Shown here: positions 10,855 to 22,622 of the stretch, one piece after another
How the letters are laid out: each line of letters begins with the position of its first letter
How positions within the stretch are numbered: the first letter of the stretch is position 1
Assembly (NCBI GenBank): GCA_033439265.1
Contig: JAVTVX010000034.1
Span: 19,978,501 to 20,042,500 of the forward strand
DNA length: 64,000 bases
Source: Dillenia suffruticosa
Lineage: Eukaryota; Streptophyta; Magnoliopsida; Dilleniales; Dilleniaceae
Direction: 5' to 3'
Translations under genes and position numbers: made by a program
The notes under the pieces: generated by a model
What the model was told of the DNA's origin: nothing
What the model saw: the letters and a program-made list of their open reading frames with translations, nothing else
Databases searched by the model: none

Positions 10855-11796
10855 GAGTATCTCACCTTCTTCATATGCTGCAGTAAAATTTGTTACTTCC
10901 ACATGTCGACTAAGATTGGTTCTACATTCAGACATGTAGTGTCCAAACTTGTGGCATCTAAAGCATTCAACTTTAGATTTGTTTGTTGGTTTTGGCTTGA
11001 AACCAGTTGGATACCATCCTCGACCCCTATTTTGTGCATCATCAGAGGAAGAGCCTTAAATTCTTGGATTACTGGTGCTACTGCGTTGGTGGAATCCTCT
11101 TCCTCTCCCTCTACCATTATTCATTCTGATTGCTGAAGAATGACGAAAATTAGTGGAGGTTTTCAAGGCTTGTTCTTCCGTATCTTGGTGTTGTAGTTTC
11201 TGTTCATGAACCAATAAAGAACCTTGCAATTCATCAATTGAAAGTTCTTCAATATCCTTAGCTTCTTCTATGGCACAGACAACAAAATTGAATTTTGGTG
11301 TCAAGGATCAAAGAATTTTTTCAACAATGGTGACGTCCTCTGTCTTGTCACCGTGGAGTCGCATCTTATTAACGATTGCCATCGTTCTTGAAAAATAATC
11401 AGTTACTGACTCCCCTGATTTCATCCGTAGTGTTTCGAACTCCATACGAAGAGCTTGCAGTTGTTGCCTCTTTGCTTTTGCAGAGCCTTGATACTTCTTC
11501 TTCATGGAATCCCATATTTGCTTGGAAGTATCCTTGCAAAGGATTGTCTCCATGATGGACCTGTCTATTGCTTGAAACAAGTAGTTCTTTGCTTTGAGGT
11601 CCTTCAACTTTGCCGCCTCATGAGTTGTTCGTTGTGCTGCTGTCAAAGTTGCTCCTTCTGGTTCTACAATTCCAGAAAAAACAACATCCCAAAATTCTTT
11701 GGACCTTAGGAGATTTTCCATCAACATGCTCCAATGGTCATAATGACCATCAAAGCGAGGGATTGCTGGTTGGACAAAATTGGGATCTGTGGCCAT
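10855..11796 (-). pseudogene. gag: Copia gag
   Basis: The frame starts at an ATG at 11796. It reads MATDPNFVQPAIPRFDG and continues through the retrotransposon gag (UBN2-type) domain, ending in a single CCHC zinc knuckle, CFRCHKFGHYMSEC, at 10924-10965 (C-x2-C-x4-H-x4-C). Gag would package the element RNA into virus-like particles. Two stops in the same frame break it: TGA at 11308-11310, where a CGA arginine codon is likely ancestral, and TAA at 11056-11058, between the RGRG-rich linker and the zinc knuckle. A frameshift separates gag from the protease frame around 10840. Confidence 0.88.
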
Positions 11797-11895
11797 GACT
11801 GCTGCTCAAAGAAAGAAGTAAAAAAACTTGCTGCAAGACTTTCTTTCCTCACGTGTTTTACTCTTAACTCTCAACCCTCACTTTTTGCTAACCTC

Positions 11896-11907
11896 GCTCT
11901 GATACCA
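11896..11907 (-). promoter_or_regulatory. Copia primer-binding site
   Basis: Minus-strand TGGTATCAGAGC, one base inside the 5' LTR. This is the classic plant copia primer-binding site complementary to the initiator methionine tRNA. Confidence 0.92.
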
Positions 11908-11908
11908 C

Positions 11909-12151
11909 TGATAAGAAAGAGATCACACGCACAGAGGAGAATGAATGCTACCACTCATTTCATCATTCAATATTTAACAAGCCTCTATATAGGCTGTATG
12001 AGAAAGGCTAACAAGATACCAAAAAAATAGCAACTAACTTGACCCATGTGCAGCATCATGCTGCCAACCAATTCCCAACCAATTCCTAAAAACTAGGAAA
12101 CCAACCAATTCCTAAAAACTAGGAAACATAAAAAAACTTCTTTTTCTAACA
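11909..12151 (-). repeat. Copia 5' LTR
   Basis: 243 bp. The extra length over the other LTR is a 27-bp tandem duplication inside the LTR (around 12084-12125) containing CCTAAAAACTAGGAAAC twice. As the transcriptional 5' LTR on the minus strand it has TATA-like CCTATATAG. Few other differences separate the LTRs, which argues for a fairly young insertion. Confidence 0.95.
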
Positions 12152-12310
12152 GTTTTGAAATAATGCGCTTCACCATGTCCATTACTTGGGATAAGTTTCT
12201 CATGATGGTCAGAATACAGTTGGAGTTGCTTTCGTATCATTTCAACATTCCTGAACACAAATGGATTTCGTTTCCCAAAAGAGGTATACTCCAATGTGTC
12301 GTCCTGAATT
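12152..12310 (-). pseudogene. HAD-superfamily hydrolase (CECR5-like), split exon, part 2
   Basis: This is the upstream half of the exon interrupted by the copia element. It follows a TTGCAG acceptor (minus strand) and reads LEYTSFGKRNPFVFRNVEM, then a variable linker, then AHYFK. FGK-NPFVF is a conserved block of CECR5-like HAD proteins just before the Mg-binding GDN motif. Removing one copy of the GTTTT target duplication puts this block in frame with 1438-1489. I looked upstream on the minus strand to about 16 kb for the earlier exons, including the N-terminal DxDGV nucleophile motif, and did not recognise any. They are either beyond a diverged stretch, deleted, or hidden in poorly conserved sequence. 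Confidence 0.8.
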
Positions 12311-15300
12311 CTGCAAGTCAATGTCAAAGACAACTTAGATAAAAGGAACTGCCCCTAGTACAGTAAATCATATACATCTTCCAAAGATACTAGTTATAAA
12401 CTGCAACAATGTCACTTCTCTTGTGCATTTTCAGAAGGCCATAATTCCGGGACGCTTCTTTTGTAGTCTAGGCATCTAATCCCCCACCCCACATATATGT
12501 ATGTATATGTTTGTGTTTGATGCAAACTGAGATAGAGATAGAAAGTATAGAGGCTTAGAGAGAATGATAATCAGAACACAAGGTATCAGAATACGTTCTC
12601 AAGGTCTACTTTTTAAGGAGTCATACCCCTATTTATAAGAGTATATGAAAGACAAACTGTTTATTAATCAATATATATATTCAAATCCCATATCATTTAA
12701 TTGGATTAAATGAATCGAATTAGTGCCCCCAAAATGAATAAAACCATAAATAAAGGCATTATTGAGGACCACATTTTCTAGGTTCTTGTCCCACATCAAA
12801 CTCACAAAGAGTGAAGGTTGTTATCTTTGTGAATGAACATTTCCAAAAATAAAATATCTCTGAAGAGTGTCAGGCGGCTTTTGCTTCCATATCAGCATAA
12901 GATTACAAAAATGGAAGAGAAAGGAAGCCGTTAACTTATTTTTAATTAGCTTCTTAATTTCTAAGAGACTGATAAGCAGCAGTTGGTGGAAGTGATACTG
13001 ATAAGCAGCATAGAATCAGCAGACCATAGGCAAACGGGGCATTTGGCAACCAGCCACAATAACATCCTTGAGACTGATAAGCCAAATACACTCATTACTT
13101 GATCAGAAACACACTCTGAAAAAGACCCTGCAGCAGCAATGGTGGAAGTGAACCATTGTTGCCTTAAAGCAATTTGCTGAAGCAAAACTAATCCAATAAA
13201 ATTGGTTCTACACAAAAATCAAATGGTATGGGTAGGATTAATACCCAGACACTAAGCTCATTATTACAAACAAAATTAAGATTTTTTTTTAGCTAGAATC
13301 AAACTATTTGATAGGTATCACTAAATAAATCCTATTCAGGTATCACTAAATAACTTTTCTAATGTCAATTTTCTCCATTAACAAACTCAAACGACAGATC
13401 TTGCTTAAGAGATGCCATTGCCCATTCTCTCCTCTTTAGTTAGTTTTCTAAGAGACTACTCATAAATGTATGTCATTTACTCTATCCATCTCTTCACATT
13501 CTCATTAACTCTCATGACTCTTTAATTTTATACTACATGAATTTATCTTTCATACACACATTGAGATCAATATGACTCTTGATTTTTCTATTAAAAAAAA
13601 TTTAATTATATATATTCTAACAATGTGATACAATTACTCACCGAAGACATTTTTTAATCCGATTCAAGTTAAATCTTTTTCCTTGTTTTTGCATCATCAT
13701 CTGAATCTAAATCCTACAAATGAAACTTCATCCTTCTCATCTTCAGAATCTCCCTTTGAATTTGGTCTTCATTTGAAAATTCTTGGTCACATCCCCTAAA
13801 TGTAAATTGTTAGCCTTTAGTTAAAATACAAATTCAAATTTTCAAAAACAAATTAAATACAATTCATATAATTTTTGTTTTTAAGTGATTAGGAATTTAC
13901 CTTATTTAAACTTCGGGTAGATATTTGGGGCCAATAGTCTAAGACATTATATTTGTGGGACCACAATTGAATCAATGCTTATTTTGGTAATCAAATTAAT
14001 GTGACCTTTTTTATTCTCATTCAAGATAAATGTTTTTCTATCTCTTCTCATCAATATCCGAGTTTAAATCTTTCTCAACTTCATTATGTCAGCTGAGATT
14101 TCCAAGTCACATTCACTGATTGTAAATTGACAGTCATCGGTCATAATTTTGTGCCACCAGTTCAAATTAAAATCCAAATTCAGACCTTGAAAAACAAATT
14201 AAATACTGTTAATATTTTAAAGTAAAGAGGATAATTTTGTTTTTAATTAAGTTGTAATTTACCATATGTTAACTTTGGGTAGGAGGGACACACTCACTTT
14301 AGATTAGGGCAGTTTGTGATGTCTAGTCCGACAATTGTGGGAGTTCTAGCAATCCCTTTGGAAAGGACTGAAGCTTTGAACAGCCTACAAGTTGGAAGAA
14401 TTGGAGAGAGGTGAGGCTTTGAGAGAGACACGGTGACAAGGAATGTAGATCAAATTACGCGTTCTGATTTAAGGGTGCCACTATCAAACCATTGGACCAA
14501 TTACGTACCAATCAAATCCCGCTTTATGATTTACAACGATGGAAGGTTACAGCCCATCATTCAAAAATGAGAAATAGCCACCAGTGATTTACTTTTTTTT
14601 TGCAACATAGCCCTATAGTCTTAAAACTGGGAAAGAGCCTCTCCTATAATAAAAATAAATAAATTCAAAATCGATGAAAGCATATAAAATAAGCATGTAC
14701 AGACTGAAGACATTTGAGGGGGAGCACAACAGCTCAATTAAGAAAAAAAAAACACATGTTATAAAAATTGGATGACTTATTATAGGTCAATCATAAACAA
14801 TTGAGACAGTTCGGGAAGAAGATGAGGATGAAGAGACTCCAAAGAAAAGGAAGAAGAAAACTGTGAGGTAGATTTTTTTAAAAAATTTTTTGGCAAGGGA
14901 ATTTTTAAAATATTTTTAATTCTTGGTACTTTGCAAAAAACTCTTGTAGTTTAATGGGATTTCAAATTGTTTCATGTGATTTTAAAATTGAGAATTTGTT
15001 TCTAAGGCTGACACCTTTGGCAAATTATCCTCTGCTATTAGCTGAGATGGGTTAGGGCCAAAAAGCACCAGGAAGACTATCTTTTCCCACAACAGTTTAA
15101 TTGGTAGGACTTGCTATTTGAAGATGCAGGCATTCCACCCTAACTACAAACACCATAAAGTTGCCATCAAAATACACCTCCAAAGTGTCTTAGCTTTCTT
15201 ATAGGGCCCAAATCCATTAGAATGAATGAGCAGAAAATCATCATGGCCACCTATAAGGTACCCATCTCCCCAAACACGTCAGATAGACTAACCCAGAGAT

Positions 15301-16374
15301 GCCACGCAACTGAAAAATAAAGAGAAGATACCATGTGTATATTAAAGAGAAGATACCATGTCAGATTGTGAATGTATAGTTTCCAACTGATCCCAATTTC
15401 TAAGAACTTCAACATATATATATTTGCTAAGGTTTCTCTCATTTATTGACTTTTCCTCCTCGGAGCCAGCAAATTTATCATAGGAAAACCATTCCTGAAT
15501 AATTTTCACAGCAAATTCTGATTGTCTGACAAGAAAAACTATCCAATTTATGTAAGCCAAACTCATGAAACATTTCCTTGTCATGTAAGACCATAAAAGG
15601 AGAAAGTCCAAAGATATAAAGTTGAATTCAAATGGAGAATAAAAGTCAAATTCAAATTTTGTTTGGGGGGGGGGAGCAAGTTACAAAGACCAACCTTACA
15701 CATACATAAACCTACCATACAAATTTGAATGCAAACATAAGTTAAGGAGATTGACGTCAATTTTATTCAAAACAAAAAACATTTGACTGCAACTATTTTG
15801 AAAAATCAATTAAACAGCACCTTCTTCAAAGAGGTCATTTTCAGACAAAAAAGTTTTGACTTATTAACCATATAGATATAAACGTGAAAGACCCCTTGCC
15901 ACCTAGATTTCGTCATCCTCCAGTTGGCAGAAGGTGATTGCTCATTCATGAGGTGAAGCTGATGTGGTCTGTTTAATTTCTCTTCGTTTAATTTCATTTT
16001 TAAATTTTTTTTAACCATATAATTGTCAACAACCCCCTGCCACCCCTCATGTTCATCTTCAGAAATATTAATGAGGTAGATTTTGTCGTGGATATCACGG
16101 AAGGCATGCCTGTAGTGGTTGGGAGTACTTTTTAGTAATTTATTTTTTTGCCCCTTTTTTTAGAATGGACTTCTTATTGCGCTCCTGTGATGATTTAGGA
16201 GTTTGGGTATTTCTGTCCATTTACCTATCTTTATACTCTTGGGAAAAAAAGTAAATGAGACCATTCCTTTTAGTACTCATTGCCTTCTGTGATTAGAATG
16301 TCTCTTCTCATTTTATTTATCATATAGATGAAGTAGTGTGATCTTGTTATTAGTCATTATAAAAGGGGGCAGAT
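12311..16374. other. Gene-poor stretch with a TATA-like signal and degenerate repeats
   Basis: I could not assign any of the short open frames here to a protein family. Seen directly: minus-strand TATAAATAGGGG at 12627-12638, of the kind found in LTR promoters, suggesting an old LTR fragment. Two loosely similar AT-rich segments lie at about 13650-13880 and 14030-14210, both with blocks like AAACAAATTAAATAC. An eleven-G run lies near 15665. The stretch probably includes introns of the upstream HAD gene, but I did not recognise its earlier exons. Confidence 0.3.
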
Positions 16375-17224
16375 GTGCTCTCTGTCTCTTTCTCGTCACT
16401 CTCTAAGTGGGGCAAATGGAGATGTTCAGTTGCCCATTATTTACTCTCTGCTATGAAGGTTTCTATTTGTCTTTCTCCTTTCTTAACATTTATTTTGTTT
16501 TACTTTATTCCACCTTTATTCTGCTTGCTGCTTTTCGTATTTATTTCTGATTCAAAAATTTTACTTTTTTTAGTTCTTGTTGAGGAGAGTGGTGTGCCTA
16601 ATGATGATGATTGTGGTGTATGGTGGCAATTCCTCTGTTCTGAGGGTTTGTGTTTCTAAACATTTGTTTTATTTTGCGTTTGTTTTGCTACTCTTCATCT
16701 TTACTGCTGAAGGTTTTTTTTTTTTTCAGCTCCTGGAGAGTGGTGTTGCTTATGATGATGATATGGTGTATGGAACCATTGTCTCTCTTTTACTCTTTCT
16801 TTTTCTCTTCTCTCTCTTTATGTATTAGCAAGGCAAATTACCACAGGAGGTAGTGTTTTATGTTCTTTCTCTCTCTTGCTCTCTCTCTAAGTTAGCCAAA
16901 TACAGACATTCAAGACTCATTATGCAATTTTTTTTCTTCTGTGATGAACGTTTCTGTTTATTTTTCTTACTTTTAGATATTTATTTGATTTTAATTTAGA
17001 TTTATTCTGCTACTCTTTACATTTATTGTTAATTTTAAAGTTGTTTTTTTTTTTTATGATTCCGGTTGTGGTGATTATGGGAAGGTTTGTGTTTATTACC
17101 TTATGTTTTGGCAACTTATATCTTCGCAAGCACTCACTTCTAATGATATTTGTACATTTCATTCAACTTTATTCGGTTACCGTTATGAAGTGGCTCTCTC
17201 GACAGTTCCTTGGAAACCAAGTCG
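16375..17224 (+). repeat. Degenerate tandem repeat leading into the palindrome domain
   Basis: Three related segments (about 16375-16640, 16645-16850 and 16860-17060) share pyrimidine-rich CTCTCTCTAAGT-like starts, GGCAAATGGAGATG-like words, ACATTTGTTTTATTTTG runs and TGATGATGAT-GTGTATGG blocks. A related segment recurs at 28440-28830, at the other side of the palindrome domain. The open frames inside are low-complexity and unconvincing as genes. Confidence 0.5.
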
Positions 17225-17540
17225 TAGAACTACTTATGGAGCTATTGCAAAATTAACAAAGTGCAACAACTACCAAAGTGCAAAACCATGGAGCACTTAC
17301 AGAACTACCCGAGTGCAAAACTATGAAAGCATGGGACTACGTATGGATCTAATGTTGAACTACCAAAGTGCAGAACTACTTATGGAGCTGATGCGGAACT
17401 ACCAAAGTGCAGAACTGCTTCTGGAGCTATTGCAAAACGCAGAGCTATCAAAATGTAGAACCGCTTATGGAGTTGATGGAGTACATAACTATTAGAGTGC
17501 AGAACTACTAAAGTGCATAACAGAACTATTAAAGTGTATA
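17225..17540 (+). repeat. Palindrome-repeat cluster 1
   Basis: Many direct copies of ACCAAAGTGCAGAACTAC-like half-units, spaced roughly 20-60 bp, giving the alternating CAAAGTGCAGAACTACT text. Mostly half-sites rather than full hairpins. Confidence 0.8.
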
Positions 17541-17924
17541 ACTATTTATGGGGTCAATTTTATTCGTTGTTGTCTTCTTTATGTCATGTGGTTTGACTAT
17601 GATCCTTGCCTCTGTCTTTTATGGACACGTGTAATCCCTAAAGTGTTATCTTATCAGACTTTTCGCATTTTTGCTTCTTTTCCTGTTACTGATTCAGAGA
17701 GTTTTTTTTTCTTTTTTGCTTTTTTTTAAGATAACCGCCGTAATGGAAGCCACTACTGATGGATTTGAAAAATGTAAGGACTGTTCGCTGATATTTGATG
17801 GTCGATTATTATTGATTTCAAGGGATAAAGACCTTTTGAGTTTAGATTTTTTTCTCGCCCTTTTTGTTGTTGTGGGTGAGAGTGCATTTGAGAAGATAGT
17901 GGTCCTGCGGTGGAAGACATGATA

Positions 17925-18400
17925 ACATGGAGTGGTTCTGCATAGTTTAGAGTAGTTCTGCATGTCATCATAAAAAAAAAAAAGGCAATTCTGTGTACAT
18001 GCCATTATTAAAAAAAGGTAGTTCTGCGTTTGCATTAATTAGTTCCGTATAATTAGTTGTGGTGCTACATGCCATTCTAAAAAAAAAAAAAAAAAAAAAA
18101 AAAGTAGCTCTGCATCCATGCCATTATAAAAAAAGGGTGGTTCTGTGTGGTTCTGCATGCCGTTATAAAAAAAAAAAAGTGTACTCCTACATGCATAGTG
18201 TATAGTAATTCTGCACCACAGAACTATCAAAGTGCATAGTTCTGCAAAGTGCAGAACTACCAAATACCAAAGTGCATACCTCTGCTATGGTTTTGCAAAC
18301 TTCCAAAGTGCATGGTTTTGCATAGTACAGAACAACAGAGTGCAGAACTACTTGATGCAGAACCACCAAAGTGCAGAACTACGTATTGTAGAATTTATTG
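17925..18400. repeat. Palindrome-repeat cluster 2 with poly-A spacers
   Basis: Units of GTGGTTCTGCATGCCATTAT followed by runs of 10-24 A. Toward the right end the opposite half-unit AAAGTGCAGAACTACC appears. The two orientations therefore face each other across the cluster. Confidence 0.75.
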
Positions 18401-18499
18401 ATATTCCTGTAATGTTAAATAATTATTTAAATAATTAAATAATGTGTAAAATAGAATGCATTCTATAAAAATTATAATAATGAAAATATCAAAAACTGA

Positions 18500-18815
18500 T
18501 TTTATAATTCTACACATAGTGCAAAACCCTGCACAGTGGAGTTCTGCTGGTTCTGTATTGCGCAGAACAACATGGTTCTGCGCATAACCATATAGTTCTA
18601 CGTAGTACATGCAGAACCACATGGTTCTGTGGCTGTGCAGCACAGAACCATGTTGTTCTGCACTTCACAGAACCAAGTGGTTCTGCATAGTACAGAACGA
18701 CTTGGTTTTGCGCTGCGCAAAACTACGTGATTCTGTGTAGTGCAGAACTACAAAGTTCTGTCCTGTCCAGAACTACAAAGTTCTACCCTGTCCAGAACTA
18801 CAAAATTTTGTGCTA
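18500..18815. repeat. Palindrome-repeat cluster 3, dense full hairpins
   Basis: About ten head-to-tail inverted pairs, such as GTTCTGC...GCAGAAC, with little spacer. 18705-18723 is a perfect variant, GTTTTGCGC-T-GCGCAAAAC, in which both arms carry the matching substitution. Others read GTTCTGTCCTGTCCAGAAC. Confidence 0.85.
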
Positions 18816-19094
18816 TATCTCTGTAATTATAAAATTATGGTATTATAATATTATATAATATAATAGTATTTTTACTATACTTCATTTCTTTCTGATCTTT
18901 TTTATATTTTTAGATTAAAACAATTTATGATTATATAAAAAATATTTGAAATAACTAATGTTTAGAGAAAATATTACAATATTATAATACCATAGAAATT
19001 ATAATATTTTTATATTAAAAATTTAATATTCGAAATAATTTTACGATTATACTAAAAATATCCAAAATTTTTTTAGCTTATATAAAAATACTTT

Positions 19095-19860
19095 AATTTA
19101 AGATTAAGTAGTTCTGCAAGATAGTTTAGTTAGCATATGCTGTCGTTCTGTTCATATAATTTTGCATGCCATTATATATATAAAAAAAAAAGTTGTTCCA
19201 CATTTGTCGTATGGAGCTCATGCAGAGCTATCAACAGATAAGTGCAACATAATGAGTTCGGACCTTAAATTTAGGCAATTATTTTTTTTTTACATTAAAA
19301 AAACTTAAATTTTAATTCAATCTAAAATTGAAGATTCAGAAAATAAAAAAGGAAAAAAAAAAAAGAACCCCAAGCCATTAAGTGAGGAACTCTTCCCTAG
19401 CATAGTTACAGCAACTAGAGTTGAAAATTTTGAATCAAACACAGTAAAAATACTACAATATTATAATGCTATGAAAATTATAATTATATAGATATTAAAT
19501 AATAAAATATTTGAAACTATCTTTGTATTGAAAAAGGTATTTGGTTTAAATTAATTATTTAAATATTTTATTCTTATAAAATTGTAAATTATATGATAAT
19601 ATTTATAGGTTTACTTAAATTAAATTATTGAATGATGTAGTTTTATTTTATTATTTAATATTTTTATGTTTTGTGTTACAATTTCATATTTTGTTCAAAT
19701 GTCAAATATCTAAAAATTAATATATAGACACTTGACGTTTCGATTGTTATGCTAATTCTCACTAGGCTCTGCTGGACTATGTAGTTCTGCATTCCATGAT
19801 TCCGTGATTCATATAATTCTCCTTGGTTCTGGTCATACGGAACAGTAACTCAAACAACGT
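19095..19860. repeat. Palindrome-repeat clusters 4 and 5, sparse
   Basis: Scattered half-units (AGTTCTGCAAG, ATTTTGCATGCC, GTAGTTCTGCATTCC, GGTTCTGGTCATACGG) in extremely AT-rich DNA. Confidence 0.55.
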
Positions 19861-20470
19861 AATAACATATTCAAATATTTTTTCCCGTTTTAATATTGTT
19901 TTTTTAATCCTAAATAAATATCTAAATATTTAAATTAAATATTAAAATTTTTTTATTATGATACAATTTTAAATTAAATTAGATAACAATTAAATTATTG
20001 AATAATGTAGTTTTATTTTATTATTTCATATTTTTATGTTTTGTATTATAGTTTAATATTTTATTCAAATATCTAAATATTAATATTTAAACATTCCACT
20101 TTAGTTCTAAATTTCATGATTCCGTGATTCACATAATTCTCCTTGGTTTTGGTAGAAACGAAGCAGTAACTCAAATAATTTTCCCATTTTAATATAGTTT
20201 ATTTCATCCTAAATAAATATCTAAATATTTAAATTAAATATTAATTTTTTTATTATGATACAGTTTTAAATTAAATTAGATAACAATTTAATTATTGAAT
20301 AATGTAGTTTTACTTTATTATTTCATATTTTTTTATTTTGTATTACAATTTAATATTTTATCCGAATATCTAAATATTAATATTTAAATATTCTATCTTT
20401 GAAATTATTTTTTATTTTATAAAAATGTTTTGATAAATTGAATGATGTACTTTGGGTTTATTATTTAATA
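19860..20470 (+). repeat. Two-copy AT-rich direct repeat
   Basis: The approximately 300-bp text from 19800-20100 recurs at 20105-20400 (shared words include GATTCCGTGATTCA, CATAATTCTCCTTGG, TTATTGAATAATGTAG and TATTTAAACATTCCACTT). A third, weaker copy follows at about 20690-20800. No coding signal. Confidence 0.7.
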
Positions 20471-20477
20471 TTTTTGC

Positions 20478-20690
20478 ATAGTGCAGAACTACTTGGTACT
20501 CCACAGAATTACTGTGGTTCTGCACCATTGAACTACCGTGGTCTTACACTGCAAAACGATGGTTCTGCATGGTATCGAACTACCGTAGTTCTACATACGA
20601 CAAAACTATCATAGCTCTATGGTGCAGATCTACTCGATGCTCCGTAGGACCATCGTAGTTCTGCACCTTAGAACTACTTTATTATTTAAT
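20478..20690. repeat. Palindrome-repeat cluster 6
   Basis: Units of GTGGTTCTGCACCATTGAAC-like sequence alternating with AACTACCGTAGTTCTAC. The spacer here is itself a small palindrome (CTACGGTAG-like). Confidence 0.75.
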
Positions 20691-21067
20691 ATTCTTATGT
20701 TTTTTATTACAATTTAATATTTTATTCAAATATCTAAATATTAATATTTAAATATTCCACTTTTGGAATTATTTTTTATCTTAAAAAAATATTTAATAAA
20801 TTGAATCATGTGGTTTTCGTTTATTATTTAATATTTTTACATTTTACTTTACAATTTAAAATTTTATCATAATTTCAAATTAATATTTGTATAACATTAA
20901 TATTATCTAGATATTTTTTCCTTTTAATTTAAGATACTTAATGTTAAATAATTATTTAAATATTTAAATAGTATGTATAGTAGAAATACAATCAATAAAA
21001 AAGATAATTTAGTAAATAATTTAGAATACTTAATGTTAAATAATTATTTAGATATTTGGTAATCTTG

Positions 21068-21300
21068 CTACAAGAAAAAGTAGTTCTGAAATGCCTCTAA
21101 AAAAAGTAGTTCTTCTACAAAGTACTTTTGTAATGCCATTAAAAAAAAGTAGTTCTGTAATGCCACTTAAAAAAAAAGAAGTTAGCTAAAAAAAATAGTT
21201 CTGTGGTTAGGTATGTTTAAAAAAAAAATTATTCTGCTACAAAAAAAAGTAGTTCTGTAATATCATTAAAAAAAATAGTTCTGCTAAAAAAATATTATTG
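21068..21300 (+). repeat. Palindrome-repeat cluster 7, A-run units
   Basis: Nine or so copies of AAAAAAGTAGTTCTGTAATG, a one-armed version of the motif joined to poly-A, period about 30 bp. Confidence 0.75.
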
Positions 21301-21384
21301 TTGTAAAAATTAAATATTTAAATAATATAATATTTTATTTTAAAACCTAAAGTATTAAGATTTAATATATTAAAATATTAATGC

Positions 21385-22620
21385 TAAACCACATTATTAT
21401 GAAAAAGCACAATTTCAACTTCAAAACGGTAATATAAATGTATTAATTATGAATCTTTTTAAATTTTCAAAACATTTCAAATATGATGACAATCGGTATT
21501 TTTTTTTAATGTTGTGAAAAATTTTTAATTCATATAAAAAAATACTTTGATTTAATATTATGATATTAGAAAAATTATAATTTTAAATATACTAAGAAAA
21601 AATTATTTTGAAGATATTTTTATATTAAAAAAATACAGACAATAAAATTGATAGAACTATCTGCGAAGTGTAGAACCACTAGGGTGGTTCTGTGAAATGC
21701 AGAACTACCCTTATAATTCTGCATTGTGTAGAACCACCAAGATAGTTTTGCCAAGTACAAAACCACCTGGGTCGTTCTGCGAAGTGCAGAACGACCCTAG
21801 TAGTTCTACGAAGTGCATAACGACTCTTGTATTTCTGTGAAGTGCAAAACCACCAAAATGATTCTGCGAAGCATCTACCAAAGTAGTTCTACCAAGTGCA
21901 GAACTATTAAACTAATTTAATATTCAACTTAATATTTTATAAAATTTTTAATTTTAATTTAATATTGCAATTAATCAACAATTTGAATATATAAAAAATA
22001 TTTAATATTTAATATATAAATTATTAAATACTAATTTTTAATATTACAAATTAGTATTAATACTAAAAAAAATATTAATGCTGTAAGAATTAAATAGTTA
22101 AAATATGTAATGTTTTATTTTGAAACCTGAAGTATTAATATTTAATATATTAAAATATTAATATTAAAATTTATATTTTAAAAAGTTTCACAATTAGCAA
22201 AATTTAAAAAATTCTTATTATACGATCTCGGTGGGTTGTCATTCAAAAACTTTACAAAATTTAGCCCTTTAAAAAAAATTTCGTCGAAGAAGGCATTATA
22301 AACATTTTAGATATTTTTAATACATTCATAAAATTTTTTAATCAAATTATTATTTAATTTGAATAGTATTATGATATGATACTATTAATTTTTTAATCAA
22401 AATTTTTTTCAAATTTTTTAACCTGATATTTCTATAATCTTAAGTAATATTATTTTATCAAAATCACAATTTATGAAGTTACTAAAAAAAATCACCATCA
22501 CGTATCAAGTCACCCCTGTGTCGATGAAACTATATACTTTGACTGATGAACCATTCACATTCATTATTCTTCTCCCCATCTGGATTGGATGAAAAAGAAA
22601 ATAGATTTTCGTTTTTTATT
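21385..22620 (+). repeat. Large direct repeat, copy 1
   Basis: About 1.2 kb repeated at 22623-23735 and, split by a solo LTR, at 23739-26270. It starts near ATTATTATGAAAAAGCAC, contains the palindrome cluster at 21645-21910, then an AT-rich block with AAACCTGAAGTATTAATATTT, then CATCACGTATCAAGTCACCC-like sequence. The copies are diverged by single bases and small indels throughout, so the amplification is not recent. Confidence 0.85.
21645..21910. repeat. Palindrome-repeat cluster 8
   Basis: Seven or so units of GGTTCTGTGAAATGCAGAAC and TAGTTCTACGAAGTGCA type, with 5-nt loops (GAAGT, GAAAT) and spacers of about 12 bp. Confidence 0.85.
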
Positions 22621-22622
22621 TT

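Larger units (their letters stand above)
1495..12151 (-). mobile_element. Ty1/copia LTR retrotransposon, interrupted and inactive
   Basis: A complete element in minus orientation. It has terminal repeats of 216 and 243 bp with TG...CA ends, a perfect 5-bp target duplication GTTTT (1490-1494 and 12152-12156), a primer-binding site, a polypurine tract and the copia domain order gag, protease, integrase, reverse transcriptase, RNase H. Total length is 10,657 bp because a 5,972-bp Athila-like element sits in the RNase H region, so the element itself is about 4.7 kb, normal for copia. The coding region has several in-frame stops and at least two frameshifts, so it cannot act autonomously. It landed in a coding exon of the HAD hydrolase gene. 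Confidence 0.95.

Noticed and set aside
12627..12638. Second complete LTR element right of the HAD exon, suggested by a minus-strand TATAAATAGGGG
   Set aside because: I could not find paired TG/CA ends, a target duplication or a repeat partner, so only a TATA-like signal is reported.
17103..17495. 130-residue open frame on the plus strand
   Set aside because: It is a translation of the palindrome half-units (repeated SAELLMEL-like text) and shows no family similarity or plausible gene structure.
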